Origin: Salminus brasiliensis | Lineage: Eukaryota; Chordata; Actinopteri; Characiformes; Bryconidae | Direction of reading: 5' to 3' | DNA length: 64,000 nt | Assembly: GCF_030463535.1 (NCBI RefSeq) | Contig: NC_132892.1 | Coordinates: forward strand, 31,632,436-31,696,435 | In this document: piece by piece, positions 37,849-49,760 of the stretch | Position numbering within the stretch: the first letter of the stretch is position 1 | Layout of the letters: every line of letters begins with the position of its first letter | Notes under the pieces: generated by a model | The model's input: only the letters and a program-made list of their open reading frames with translations | Told to the model about the DNA's origin: nothing | Databases searched by the model: none | Program-made: the position numbers and the translations under genes

Positions 37849-38405
37849 ATAGTGTGTTACACAGTCATTCGAGATCTTTCAGGGCCTGAACCCAGTCCAA
37901 CCCTAATGCACTGCTGCTACACACTTCCACTAGGGGGAAAGTCCAGGTTGAGGGGTGATCAGACTCCTCTCTGTTTGATAATCTCCTCCTTTCTTCTCTG
38001 CTTTTCCTTTCCTCCATTTCTTCTGATCACATCTCACTTCTCTCTAACAGATGTCTGCAGATAAAGACGTGCCTCCAGTCTTCATCCTGAGAGATCTGAT
38101 GCTGGATCAGTCCCAACAGCAGCTGTGCTCCCCTGCATGATGGACTGCTCCAAGTGGAAGTGTGTAGGGGGAGTGAGAATTAAGTGAATTGGGAGAGGCA
38201 GGTTAAACAGAGCCACACCTACAGAGCTCACCGCAACAAGCAGAGCTCCTCACAGCCAGAGCAGAACTGCAGAGTGGAGCTGAACGCTGAACACGACTGA
38301 GTTCAGTCCCTACACTCACTTTCCTGCAGACACTTTTCAGAGTCCTGGATCAGACTGAGGAGAACAACACACCCCTCAGAGCTTCGGCTGGAGGTCTGAT
38401 CAAGA

Positions 38406-40070
38406 AGGTCCTGGATGACTTTAATGGTTTCTGATTCTTCTGTTTTCTTCATCAGCTCTTGCTCTTCTGGCTTTCATGTGTGTGTTGAGCGGTGTTTGTG
38501 TGTTTGTACAGTATCTTACTCGTTCATTTCAGAGGCTGAACACAATCAACCACAGCTTACTTCATCTACACCCTTCCATGTGAGACGAACTGAGCTACAG
38601 AGGTCATCAAACTGTTCTTTAAGAAGTTGTGTTGTTTAACCATTTTCATTTCATTGTGTGTTTTTAGTCCAGTGGTTCCCAGCTTTGGTCCTAGAGAACC
38701 AGTGTTTTACAAAGAATCAGCTGTGCCCCCATCCCCTGTATTATGGACTGCTCCAAGTGGAAGTATATAAGGGAGTGAGAATGAAGTGAATTTGGGCGAC
38801 GTCCTAGCTGAAGCAGGAATACAGTAAAGAGTTGTGTAGAAGAGTCACACCTACCAAACACCAACAAACAACGAACCCATTCTAGCAGCCTGTGCAGAAA
38901 AATGGTGAAATGGTGAAAAGCTAAACATGGGTTAAATAGTTTAAGATTTAAGATCTTTTGTTTCCCTTCATAGAAATGTTATTAATTATAAGATTAAATA
39001 GACACTAATTCATCGCCGTCATGCAAAAGTGATCTCCAAACATCTACAAAGTCCTACGTTACAGGAAAAGGAAAAGAACTTCTTAACTTTCAGTGTAGGA
39101 AGATTTTATTCCAGGTCATTTTGGAGTATTTCTATTGGTCGGTTTATGAAAATCTGACACAATGTAAAAAACAATTTCCAGATTCACATTAATAAATGAA
39201 TACTTTTTTGCATAACAGTGACATTTGAGTTCAGTTTAATATAATATTTGAAGTATGAAATTGTTCTTCTGCAGTTCTGAACCAGTCAAACTAGTAAACC
39301 TTCTCAGATGAAGGGTATAAGAGCTTCAGGGTAGACGTCTGGGCGTATCCTGCTCAAATGTCAGTCACACAAAGAATCAACAAACAGTAACTGAACAAAC
39401 ATCATCAACTGAGACATTTATACCAACATGGCCTGTCCAGACAAGGACAGAAAGAGCCGTCTAAGATGTTTTCGTCTCTGATCTAAAAGGAAGGTGAATC
39501 ACTTTAGGGGTTCGGTTTCGGGATGTTCTTCTCAATAAGAATGAAGTGAATTTGGGCGACGTCCTAGCTGAGGCAGGAATCATGTAAAGAGGAGTGTAGA
39601 AGAGCCACACCTACCAAACGCAGACAAACAACTCATGCAGAGAAACTGACTATGCAGATATTGATTTCACCTCACTCTTCTTTTTGAGCATTCAGCTGCC
39701 ATCTGCTTATATTTATAAAAATGCTATCAGCTATAAGATATAAGATAAAAAATATTAATCAGTTACTGTCACACAAAAACTTGTATCTGCAAAATGGCAA
39801 CTTTACAGAAGAAAGAAAAAACTTCAATGTATGTCAATGTAAAAAATAGTTTTTTCTATTGGTCCATTCATTGTGTAATTATGAGACAATAAAAGGAACA
39901 AGTCCCAGAATCACATTATGGAGAAAAGAGAGAAACAGCAAAGTGAAAAAATGGAGATATATTTATTTTTTGACAGCAATGAAGTGTTGAATGCTTGTGA
40001 GTTTTTTTTTGCTTATAATATGATATTTTACTATAGAAAAACAGAGAACAGAGGAGTCTCCAGTTATGTA
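38406..40070. repeat. Decayed pieces of the 7-kb unit
   Basis: Fragments such as GGACTGCTCCAAGTGGAAGT (about 38745), AATTTGGGCGACGTCCTAGC (about 38792 and 39550) and GAGCTTCAGGGTAGA (about 39330) are older relatives of modules in the tandem units. No gene seen. They suggest the array once extended further right. Confidence 0.6.
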
Positions 40071-40212
40071 GCTGTACCAGTCAGACCAGGAGGACCAGTG
40101 AACCATCACAGATCCTTCATATAAACCCGGCTGTAGGAGTGTAGGTGTGAAAGCTTCAGGGTAGAAGTTAGGTAGTTTCCCGCTCACATAGCCATGGAAC
40201 AAACAAGAGCTG

Positions 40213-40259
<47 letters not shown>

Positions 40260-40630
40260 AGGGACTACTCTAAACATGCCCTCCGGGACATTATTGTGCA
40301 CTGAGTGTACTAATAGAACAGTCCCGCTGTTTCTCAATCGGACACTATTCTGTTCATCAGTATGTACTGCCACACAGCTCTGTCATCTGCACTGCCACTT
40401 TAAAACTCTATACTGTAATGATACCCCAGGATGCCTTACATCACTACATTATATTAATGTAGTTACTGCACTGTTACATTACACATAATTCATTCTGTAT
40501 ATTACATTATATTAATGTAATTATTACTGCACTACAATCACTTTTTACGCTTTTATGCCTCTAGCATGCTGCTCTCTTGTTTGATTTTGCTGCTGTAAAA
40601 ACTGACTTTCCCTGTGGGATAAATAAAGTG

Positions 40631-40681
<51 letters not shown>

Positions 40682-41434
40682 AGTCAACAAGTCAAGTCAA
40701 GTCAGTCAATAATAAAGCCCAGAGGTAAGGACTGCTTGTTAGTAATGTTCCTCAGCTCTTCTCCAGTAGGCTCTTAGCCTCCCTCCCATCACAGAAATGT
40801 GTATTTAAGAATAAGTGTGTGTGTGTGTGTGTGTGTGTGTGTTCAGGTGGTTTGTTCAGTGTTCATGTAAGCAGGAAACCACCTTCTATCCTGACGCTTT
40901 CACACCTACACTCCTACAGCCGGGTTTATATGAAGGATCTGTGATGGTTCACTGGTCCTCCTGGTCTGACTGGTACAGCTACACAAGTGGAGACTTCTCT
41001 GAGCTCTGTTTTTCTGTCTGATCCAGAACTGCAGAAGAAAAATATCATATTTTAAGCTAAAACAAATCAAACATTCAGCGATCTGACAAAAAACATACTT
41101 CCACTTAGGAGAATCTAGGTTGCAAGGGTGATCAAACTGCTGCGTAAGATGAACATGATATAACAAGCATACTAACATTTCCCCTACAAAAACAGAATTA
41201 CAGGAGTTAATCTGATCGATCTCTTTCAAACAAGACATTTATTTAACTATAGCGAATGTTTTATTCAAGTCAAAATGTCAAAATGAGGTAAAGCTGTACC
41301 AGTCAGACCAGGAGGACCAGTGAACCATCACAGATCCTTCATATAAACCCGGCTGTAGGAGTGTAGGTGTGAAAGCTTCAGGGTAGAAGTTAGGTAGTTT
41401 CCCGCTCACATAGCCATGGAACAAACAAGAGCTG

Positions 41435-41477
<43 letters not shown>

Positions 41478-41848
41478 AGGGACTACTCTAAACATGCCCT
41501 CCGGGACATTATTGTGCACTGAGTGTACTAATAGAACAGTCCCGCTGTTTCTCAATCGGACACTATTCTGTTCATCAGTATGTACTGCCACACAGCTCTG
41601 TCATCTGCACTGCCACTTTAAAACTCTATACTGTAATGATACCCCAGGATGCCTTACATCACTACATTATATTAATGTAGTTACTGCACTGTTACATTAC
41701 ACATAATTCATTCTGTATATTACATTATATTAATGTAATTATTACTGCACTACAATCACTTTTTACGCTTTTATGCCTCTAGCATGCTGCTCTCTTGTTT
41801 GATTTTGCTGCTGTAAAAACTGACTTTCCCTGTGGGATAAATAAAGTG

Positions 41849-41891
<43 letters not shown>

Positions 41892-42022
41892 AGTCAACAA
41901 GTCAAGTCAAGTCAGTCAATAATAAAGCCCAGAGGTAAGGACTGCTCGTTAGTAATGTTCCTCAGCTCTTCTCCAGTAGGCTCTTAGCCTCCCTCCCATC
42001 ACAGAAATGTGTATTTAAGAAT

Positions 42023-42061
<39 letters not shown>

Positions 42062-42510
42062 CAGGTGGTTTGTTCAGTGTTCATGTAAGCAGGAAACCAC
42101 CTTCTACCCTGACGCTTTCACACCTACACTCCTACAGCCGGGTTTATATGAAGGATCTGTGATGGTTCACTGGTCCTCCTGGTCTGACTGGTACAGCTAC
42201 ACAAGTGGAGACTTCTCTGAGCTCTGTTTTTCTGTCTGATCCAGAACTGCAGAAGAAAAATATCATATTTTAAGCTAAAACAAATCAAACATTCAGCGAT
42301 CTGACAAAAAACATACTTCCACTTAGGAGAATCTAGGTTGCAAGGGTGATCAAACTGCTGCGTAAGATGAACATGATATAACAAGCATACTAACATTTCC
42401 CCTACAAAAACAGAATTACAGGAGTTAATCTGATCGATCTCTTTCAAACAAGACATTTATTTAACTATAGCGAATGTTTTATTCAAGTCAAAATGTCAAA
42501 ATGAGGTAAA
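40071..42510. repeat. Recent 1.2-kb tandem duplication
   Basis: 40071-41292 (1222 bp) and 41293-42510 (1218 bp) are almost identical and differ mainly in CA, GT and ATCT tract length. Each half contains two inverted copies of a module of about 150 bp (FYPEAFTPTLLQPGLYEG in translation: 40215-40080 minus and 40870-41020 plus). These are flanked by CA on one side and GT on the other, with LINE-like DNA between them. Open frames that run through these parts have no recognisable domain. Confidence 0.9.
40270..40690 (+). mobile_element. LINE 3'-end-like segment with ATCT tail
   Basis: TTCCCTGTGGGATAAATAAA followed by (ATCT)n at 40635-40681 is the typical 3' end of a fish L2/Rex-type LINE. The preceding 350 bp fit its 3' UTR. 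The duplicate is at 41490-41893. No coding part remains. Confidence 0.55.
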
Positions 42511-43020
42511 CGATTACATAAAACCTGAATCAAAAAATGAAACTATAAGAGCAAAACAATAGATGTATGTAGAAAACCTCTGTTAAAATATAGATCAAGC
42601 ACTGGGTCAGTAGATTTTGCCTTATGCTAAGAAAAAAACACTTAAATTTGTTGCTATAAGTAGAGTAAGATGTTGGGTGAACCCACCTTGAGCTACCCTA
42701 AAAACTGCTGTCTAATAAGTCTATTTAAAATCTCACAGATGCAGTTCCCACTGGCTCCAGCAGAGGTAGGTGTAACAATACAAACCCCACCATCCCTGTT
42801 CTTGCTTGTGTTTTGCAGCTGCGATGTAAAGTTTAGAAGGAGGGAAGTGTCCTTTTATCCCCTAATAATGAATGTTTTGGTCAAGGTTCTTGGACTCTTG
42901 TGATGACAGAGGAATGGAGTGTCCAGCATGACTGTTACTGAGTCAAATAACAGGGATTGACACCAACTAGTACTGAGTCACATTTCTTATCTGTGCTGGT
43001 ATTTGTAGTTTTAGCAGTAC
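42511..43020. other. No gene seen
   Basis: Unique-looking AT-rich DNA. A short frame at 42670-42903 has no domain. Part (GATGCAGTTCCCACTGGCTC) resembles a segment of the 7-kb unit. Confidence 0.5.
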
Positions 43021-43024
43021 TGAT

Positions 43025-43265
43025 AGATTTACATTACATTTACATTTATGGCATTTAGCTGACGCTCTTATCCAGAGCAACTTACAAGGTTACTCGTATT
43101 ACAGAGGAGGTTCCAACGTAGTGTTAGGAGTCTTGCCCAAGGACTCTTATTGGTGTAGCGCAGTATAGTCACCCAGACCAGGAATCGAACTCTAGTCTCC
43201 CACATGGTGTGGTAGCTTACTGGCCGGTAGTGGTGTTATCTGTTGCGCCACACCAACCAAGATAA
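43025..43265 (-). mobile_element. tRNA-derived SINE
   Basis: Minus strand starts with a box A-like GTGGCGCAACAG and has box B GAGTTCGATTCC. Its 3' part reads AAGAGCGTCAGCTAAATGCC in reverse and ends in a TTTACAT repeat. Same family as 57055-57252. Confidence 0.7.
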
Positions 43266-43423
43266 CCAAGATAAAAACAATGGAACTACAGTGTGTGGCA
43301 TTTATACCGGGTTCTTCAGATTGTTCTGAAAGGACTTTCCTCTCCATAATACTGATTTCTATCTAGATTTATAATATTGCAGCATAGAGGAAGATTGGAT
43401 TCATTTATTGAAATAGTTGGTGT

Positions 43424-43540
43424 AGCATAATGGGTAACACCACCACCTTCTCCATGGAAGACTAGAGTTCGACATGCCAGTGGGCCAAACACATCAGTCT
43501 ACACCAATAAGAGTCCTGGGGTAAAACCCCTAACTTTACA
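43424..43540 (+). mobile_element. SINE head fragment
   Basis: GTGTAGCATAATGGGTAAC (box A-like) and AGAGTTCGACATGCC (box B-like) match the 5' part of the SINE at 43025-43265, in the opposite orientation. The 3' part is missing. Confidence 0.5.
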
Positions 43541-44228
43541 TTCTCTACGATTCACATTTAAGAGCTCTGGAAAACAATGATGGATAAATGCTAACTTAAC
43601 CAACATAGTAATTAGACCTGTCATTAGATTTGAGTTAGCAATTAATTTATTTAGAAATTGTCATTAATTGCGATTAACCCCTGTACTTGCATCCTAGCTA
43701 TCATTTTAGTAGCTTCTACCTGATAATAAATGCAACCAGAGTTCAAATAATCAAACAACACCCATTGCCGCCCGCTAAATCAAAAGTACAAGCGTTATTT
43801 TCTGATGCCTAAAGGTGTCTAAAGGTGTTATAACCCAAGTTAGACATGGAAACCTGGAAACATTTGGTTTATTAATAAAACCCACAATGTGTCTCAGTGT
43901 ATTTTCTGCTTTATTGTATTTCAGTGCTGTTACATACGACTGCAGATAGGTCCAATAAATGTAACAGGCCTATATACAGAAACGATGACACTGGATTGCA
44001 TCACTACTAACCAGAACTATCAGCAACCACTTCAACTCTTACAGTATGTGTACCAATACTTTTGGTGTGCTGTGATTAGAAAAAAATAAAATACTACAGG
44101 TAGTGTCAGCAGAAAAAAAGGTACAGTCACAGTACAGAAGTTCAAGAATTCTCAATAGAACAAAAAACAAAAAAACATATACATTCACATAAGTTCACAA
44201 TTCAAACAATCTTCATTAACTTCTGAAA
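43541..44228. other. No gene seen
   Basis: AT-rich DNA with short frames only. No element recognised. Confidence 0.5.
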
Positions 44229-44230
44229 TA

Positions 44231-45200
44231 CACTCACACAGCAATTTATTTGGAAGACCTGTCCACCTACTTATTCGTGCAAATGACTAATCAGCATTGC
44301 AGTGTATAACATTGCAAATACAGGCCAGCAGGTAATTTTCACATCAGCCATCAGAATGGGGAACAAATGTGGTGTCATTGGTTTTGAGCCTGGCATGGTT
44401 GTTGAGTATGTCTAGAACTGCTGTTCTCTTGGGATTTCCAGAATAATAGGTCAACAGAGAATGGCCAAACTGGTTGGCTCAACAGAAAGGATACAGTAAA
44501 TCAGAAAACCCCTCTGCACAACTGTGGTGGGAAGAAAAGTTCAGCTCAGAATGCAGAACAACACCTCCAACCTTGAGGAGGATGAGCTACAACAGCAGAA
44601 GACCACGTCAGGTTCCTCATCTTTCAGCCAAGACCAGAAAGCTGAGGCTGCAGTGGCTCAGCACAGGCTCACCAAATCTGGACAGATCTTGAACACTGGA
44701 GAACCGTAGCCTGATCTGATGAAGTTCGATTCTACAGATGGTGGGGTCAGAATTTGGTACCACAGCATTAATCCATGGACCCAACCTGCCTTGTATCAAC
44801 AGTCCAGGCTGGTGGAGGTGGTGGTGGAATGGGGATGTTTTCTTGGCTTGCTTTGGGTGGTTAATACCAATGAATCATCTCTTGAAGGCCCCAGACTATT
44901 TGAGGATTGTTGCTGCTGACCACAGTTTACCATCTCCCAGCAACTACTTCCAGCATGAAGCAAAAGTGGTCTGTTGTAAAGAACATGTCAATGAGTTCAA
45001 TGTTCTTCAGTGCTGGTTCTTCCCAGTCGCCAGATCTAGAACATGGTAGAACGGAGGATTCAGGGCATGAATGTGCTCCTGAAAGAGCTGCATAAATTAA
45101 ATGTTTGTTGCAGTCAAACCTAGATGGAGGCTAGTTTGAGAGCAAATGGAGGCCCTAGCTAGCACTAGCAGAATCGTCCTAATAAAAAGCTGAGTGAGTG
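44231..45200 (+). mobile_element. Decayed Tc1/mariner-like transposon
   Basis: Ends CACTCACACAGCAATTTATT and (reversed) CACTCACTCAGCTTTTTATT are imperfect terminal inverted repeats. TA dinucleotides flank both (44229-44230 and 45201-45202). Inside, segments such as CATGGACCCAACCTGCCTTG and TGCTTCTTCCCAGTCGCCAGATC-like text match a widespread fish Tc1/mariner transposase gene, but stops and deletions break every frame. It ends 18 bp from the stop codon of the GIMAP gene. Confidence 0.75.
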
Positions 45201-45218
45201 TATATTGAGAAAGAAACC

Positions 45219-48200
45219 TCATTTTTCCCAAAAACTAATAAAGGACCACCATCTTTTTTTCTTTGGTTTTTCCATCCTTCTCTTCTGCTCCTCCTCATTT
45301 CTTATCTCTATTTCCATAACCATCCTCTTCCACTCCTCCTCCTCTCGTACATCTCTAATTTTCATCAGCCTCCTATTCCTCTCCACCTCCCTTATCCTTT
45401 TCTTTTCCTCCTCTCTCTTCTTCTCTTCCTCTTTCCTGATCTGACTCTCCTTCTCTACCTTACACCTCTCCACGTCCTCCATCAGCAGACGTCTCCATTC
45501 CTTCAGACTGACTGTGCTGATGTTGAAAGTGTTTCTGCTGTCATACGTCATCCTGTCTATCTTGTTGAGCAGCTCTGAAACCTGCGAGAAGTCTCTGGTT
45601 TCCCTATTGCTCAAGATGTGATGTCTGCCCCCACACAGCTGAACGAGAGTCTGGAGATCCACACTCTCATTAAGAAACTCCTCCATTGGTTTCCCCTCCA
45701 GCTGATCTGCGCCAGTGAAGAGCACCATGGTGAACTTCAGAGCTTCTTCTCCAAAGCTCTTCTGAATCCACTTCACGAAGTTCCTGTCCTCCTCTGTGAA
45801 CCTCCCCAGTTTGATCACCAGCAGGAACACGTGAAGACCAGGTGAAGCCGTTGTGATACACCTCGATTCCTGGTCAGATGACAGCCACATGTCCATAAGG
45901 GGAGGTGTGTCAATAACAGTGATTCTTCTCCCTTCAACAGATCCAGTCTGTTCCTGACAGCTTCTAGTCACAGAAACAGGAGATGCTGCCGCTCTGAAAG
46001 CATATGTACCCAGGATGGTGTTTCCTGTAGTGCTCTTTCCTGCTCCAGAGTTGCCCAACATCATCAATCTCAACTCAGGTCCAACCGGACGATCTGTGGA
46101 AATGAAGAATGTTGGAAAAATAAAGTAGACAATACAGTTCAGTTCTTTAAGGGATGATCACCTGGACACGTATCTAGAATTTTATAATGATTGAGTACCT
46201 TTATTAGTAACTGAACCTCCACTGCGTAATGTCGGTAAGACAGCGGTGCCGATGAGTGCAAGTCTAATCAAAAATTTCCATCTGAATCCAGAGTTAGAGT
46301 TGGATTTCTGAGTGCTCCCCTTTACAGAAAGAAAGGTAGAACACCTCAATTATAAAATTCTTTGAGAATGTTTAAATTACAGGATATAAACTACTACTGA
46401 AGTGCAGAGCACTCTGACAAACGCAAATACAGTAATGTGCAGATGTTCTGGCAGATGTTAATGTCTGGACATTAAGGGACAGGCTCTCAGACATGAATTA
46501 AGCCTAGTTCTGTATATTCCTTTCAATGGAGAATTTCCCTTTAGAAAGCTTTGTAGTCCAGGACTGGGTTTAATCCCTGTCTAGTTTATACATACTTATA
46601 TATAAATAAATAAATAAATAATCCACTTTGACGTTGTGTTTTATGAGTGTGTGTGGTGCGTTTAACCATTCCCCCTCTTCTGGGAGAAGGTCAGTAACTT
46701 CTTGTTCCTATCCAACACCTAGTTCATCTAATCAGTCCTTCATTAAAGTAAACCAGGTGAGCTGCTGATGGAAGTGAACAACCTCACCTTGCCTTGCTCT
46801 GTCTCTATCGCTGTCTTAGGCTGATGTTCTGCTCCCTCTGAGACACTGGAGATCCCAAAAGCCAGCATTTCATTTAAAAGGGTGAAAAATATGACATTAA
46901 TTTCAGTAAGAAATTCTTCTTATTCTTTTTAATCTGAAGTTACATCACTGTGTTCATCATTAGAACATCTCCAAAGTTCTCCTCATGGAGTCTAGTATTA
47001 TTTAGAGTTCTCCTCAGATCAACACCTGGTTTGGTGGTAAATCAGGGCTTAATGATGGTAAATCAGGTGAGCTGCTGCTGCTGATGCTGATGGAGTTGAA
47101 CACATCCTCCATGCTGTGCTGGCTGGACTGGGGGGGCGTCCAGGAGAAACCTGGAGGAACCGAGCTCTGTTCTTCAGACTAGCTCACAGACAAGATCTCA
47201 CTACTTTCTTTCTTCAGAATGAGAAGCTCTTGCTTCTCCTTTTTACTGGATTTATGTTCAGCTGCTTCATCTTCACCTGTTCTGATCACCTGTTCTGGAG
47301 TTTCTATGGTAAAAACGTTCAGTGCAGAGAGAAATAACCTATAATAATGGCAACCTTAAACTGAATGTGCATTAGCAATAGGGCTGCTCAATACATACCA
47401 AGAAACTGTGTTATTTGGATGATATTTTACCTGTGAGAAGAGTGGGAGAGATTTCCATTAAAAGTGTTTGGTGTGTCCATGGAGTGGTGATCAATAGAAG
47501 AGGGCTGGGTATTTTGGTCACTATCACTGCAAATAGTATTACAAAGACCCACTTGCACAAGACAAATCTGAACAGATCACAGTGGCCAACAGTTCATTCA
47601 TTTAACATTGAATTTTGAACTGAACTGAAGAAATTTGCTGAAGTGAAAAACTAATTTTTTAAATAAACGTAACCTTCATAAGTAAGTGTGACTTTAATGT
47701 CTGAAGAAGTGACTTAGACAAATTAAAGGTCCAACCTTCCAGCAGGACAGAGCTCATTTTTGCTGTCACGGCCTCTGTCGTATTCCTTCTCCGTTCCCGA
47801 ATATCTGAAGGTTGTCCATCTCTCACTCACTTGAACTAACAGACAGAACATAAATACTGACTTGAGAATGGAGGCAGCTCTCTCCTGCCTTTATCAGATA
47901 ATACCTCATAAAAGACAAGACGGAACCTGTAGATAATCTGGGTCCCATAGTTCTTGTTGAACTTTACCTGTTATACACTATTGTTAGAAATTTGGAATCA
48001 TTTAAATGCAGTATTTCTGTTTACACAATTTATAAAATGTGGATGATATGTTAATTTCATAAACTACATATTACAAAGTATATTAAAAGCAATGTTGCTA
48101 AATTAATATTCATATAGAATGTAATATATCAGATTGTTGCTGTAAGAACAAAACCCTCATATCCTCAAAATAATAATAAAAAAAACAATTCTAGGTGAAG

Positions 48201-49500
48201 AAAAATGTAACAAACAGTGAATAAATGTAAATACAAGTAAGTTTTGAGGATTTCTAAAATTAAGTTTTCTTTTTGTTAAAGGTTTTTTTTTTTGTTTTAA
48301 TGCTTTTATACTGTTAAAAACATTAGTCAAACAACACCCACTGTGAACGGTATTGCAGCTCCACCTTTCCTTATTTAGGGACTTAATAGTACTACACTTC
48401 AAAACAACTGTACATTTAAGTTATGTAAGTGATGTAAACCATACCATATGCAAAACAAATAAGAACCATGTGTAACCAGTGCAGCCTTTGCCTGGCTACA
48501 TAGTGTCTGGTGAGCCCTGTCAGCCACCGTAGTCAAGGTGATGCGCTGTTTTCCCCCTCCCTTTTCTCACGTACTAGGTGTGCTTTGGTTGAGCCAGATC
48601 AGCCACCCTAGTTGGAGCACTGCGCTGTTTTCCCCCTCCCTCTACGGAAGCGCAGGTGGATACAGTCGGGGTGAGCATTAGCTTTAGTATATATACATAC
48701 GGCGGTGCTGGGTGTAGGGAGAGCTTCATTCTGCTGGGGTCTGTTGTGACTTCGGCGACGGTCATCAGACGGTAGGTTACTTCTAAAAGTGGTGCTACGT
48801 TGGGTTGTGGTTAAATATTAAGGTGTAATGTCCCTGTGCAGGTGTGTTGGTGTGCCGGTCTATGCAAGCTTCCCCCCCTTCTTCTGAGTCTGTGGTGCAT
48901 TAGCACAGAGCTCTCGGAAACAGCTTCAACACTGTAGCCATGTGCTGGGGATTCACTGCGCTTTCAGCGCTCCTGTAAGCAGGTTGTGCTGAGACAGCGT
49001 CTAACAGGAGGGGAATGTGGGTTGGTGCAGCAGCTAACTGGGTGTGAGCTCGTGCATCGCAGCAGCTAAAGCGTCCTGTGTGAGCGTCGCCACTGACCAG
49101 TCCAGGGGGCGCCGGACTATTGGGACGTGCAGACCTGAAAGCAGCTACTCGTCATCTCTTGTTTTAATAATAAATGTTTAATACCTACATGGTGAAATTG
49201 GAGCCGCTGCTGTTTTGCTGGGTTTGTTACTTTTGTTTGGTTGGTTTTGCTTTTTTTTCTATTTTGTTTCCTAGTTTTATTTTGATTTGCTTTTGTTTAT
49301 TATTTTGCTTGATTACTTTGCTGCTTGGTTGTTTTGTTCTATTTAAATTGATTTTGTTATTTTTGCATTTAATGATTTGGTTATCAATTGATGGCTTTAT
49401 GCTGTGCATTTTTGGTTAATTGATTTACTGTTTCATTTCATTTGGCAGCAGTTCTTGGTTTATCGTGTGGAATATTTTAAAGAACTATTTTTTTTTTTTG

Positions 49501-49533
<33 letters not shown>

Positions 49534-49714
49534 GGCTATTTGTGGGAAATCATTCTGGCTGTGGGGAGTCCTCTGGTTCCAGTGATCAGAGCCATTGTGG
49601 ATTCTAATTGTCTCTTCTTCTTATAGGACATCTGGATGCTCCTTTCCTGTCTGTTCACTCGTGGTTTGGCACCTTACTTGCGGTGGTGTGAGTTCACGTG
49701 CACTGCACTTTTGC

Positions 49715-49760
<46 letters not shown>

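Larger units (their letters stand above)
30366..38405. repeat. Tandem 7-kb unit, copy 3 with terminal block
   Basis: Follows copy 2 without a gap. It has the 400-bp block (34113-34530) and, at 37380-38405, the block that also ends copy 1. It then fades into decayed relatives. A private 41-bp hairpin insertion is at 32801-32841, and a CT expansion breaks the gene. Confidence 0.95.

Noticed and set aside
40815-41021. Cys-Val frames with FYPDAFTP tail in both orientations
   Set aside because: The N-terminal parts are GT microsatellite. The tails belong to an inverted, duplicated module that reads in different frames elsewhere, so coding is not supported.
47740-47830. Possible extra GIMAP exon (open phase-1 frame DGQPSDIRERRRNTTEA)
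   Set aside because: The acceptor and donor are weak, and its phase does not fit exon 2. The five-exon model is complete without it.
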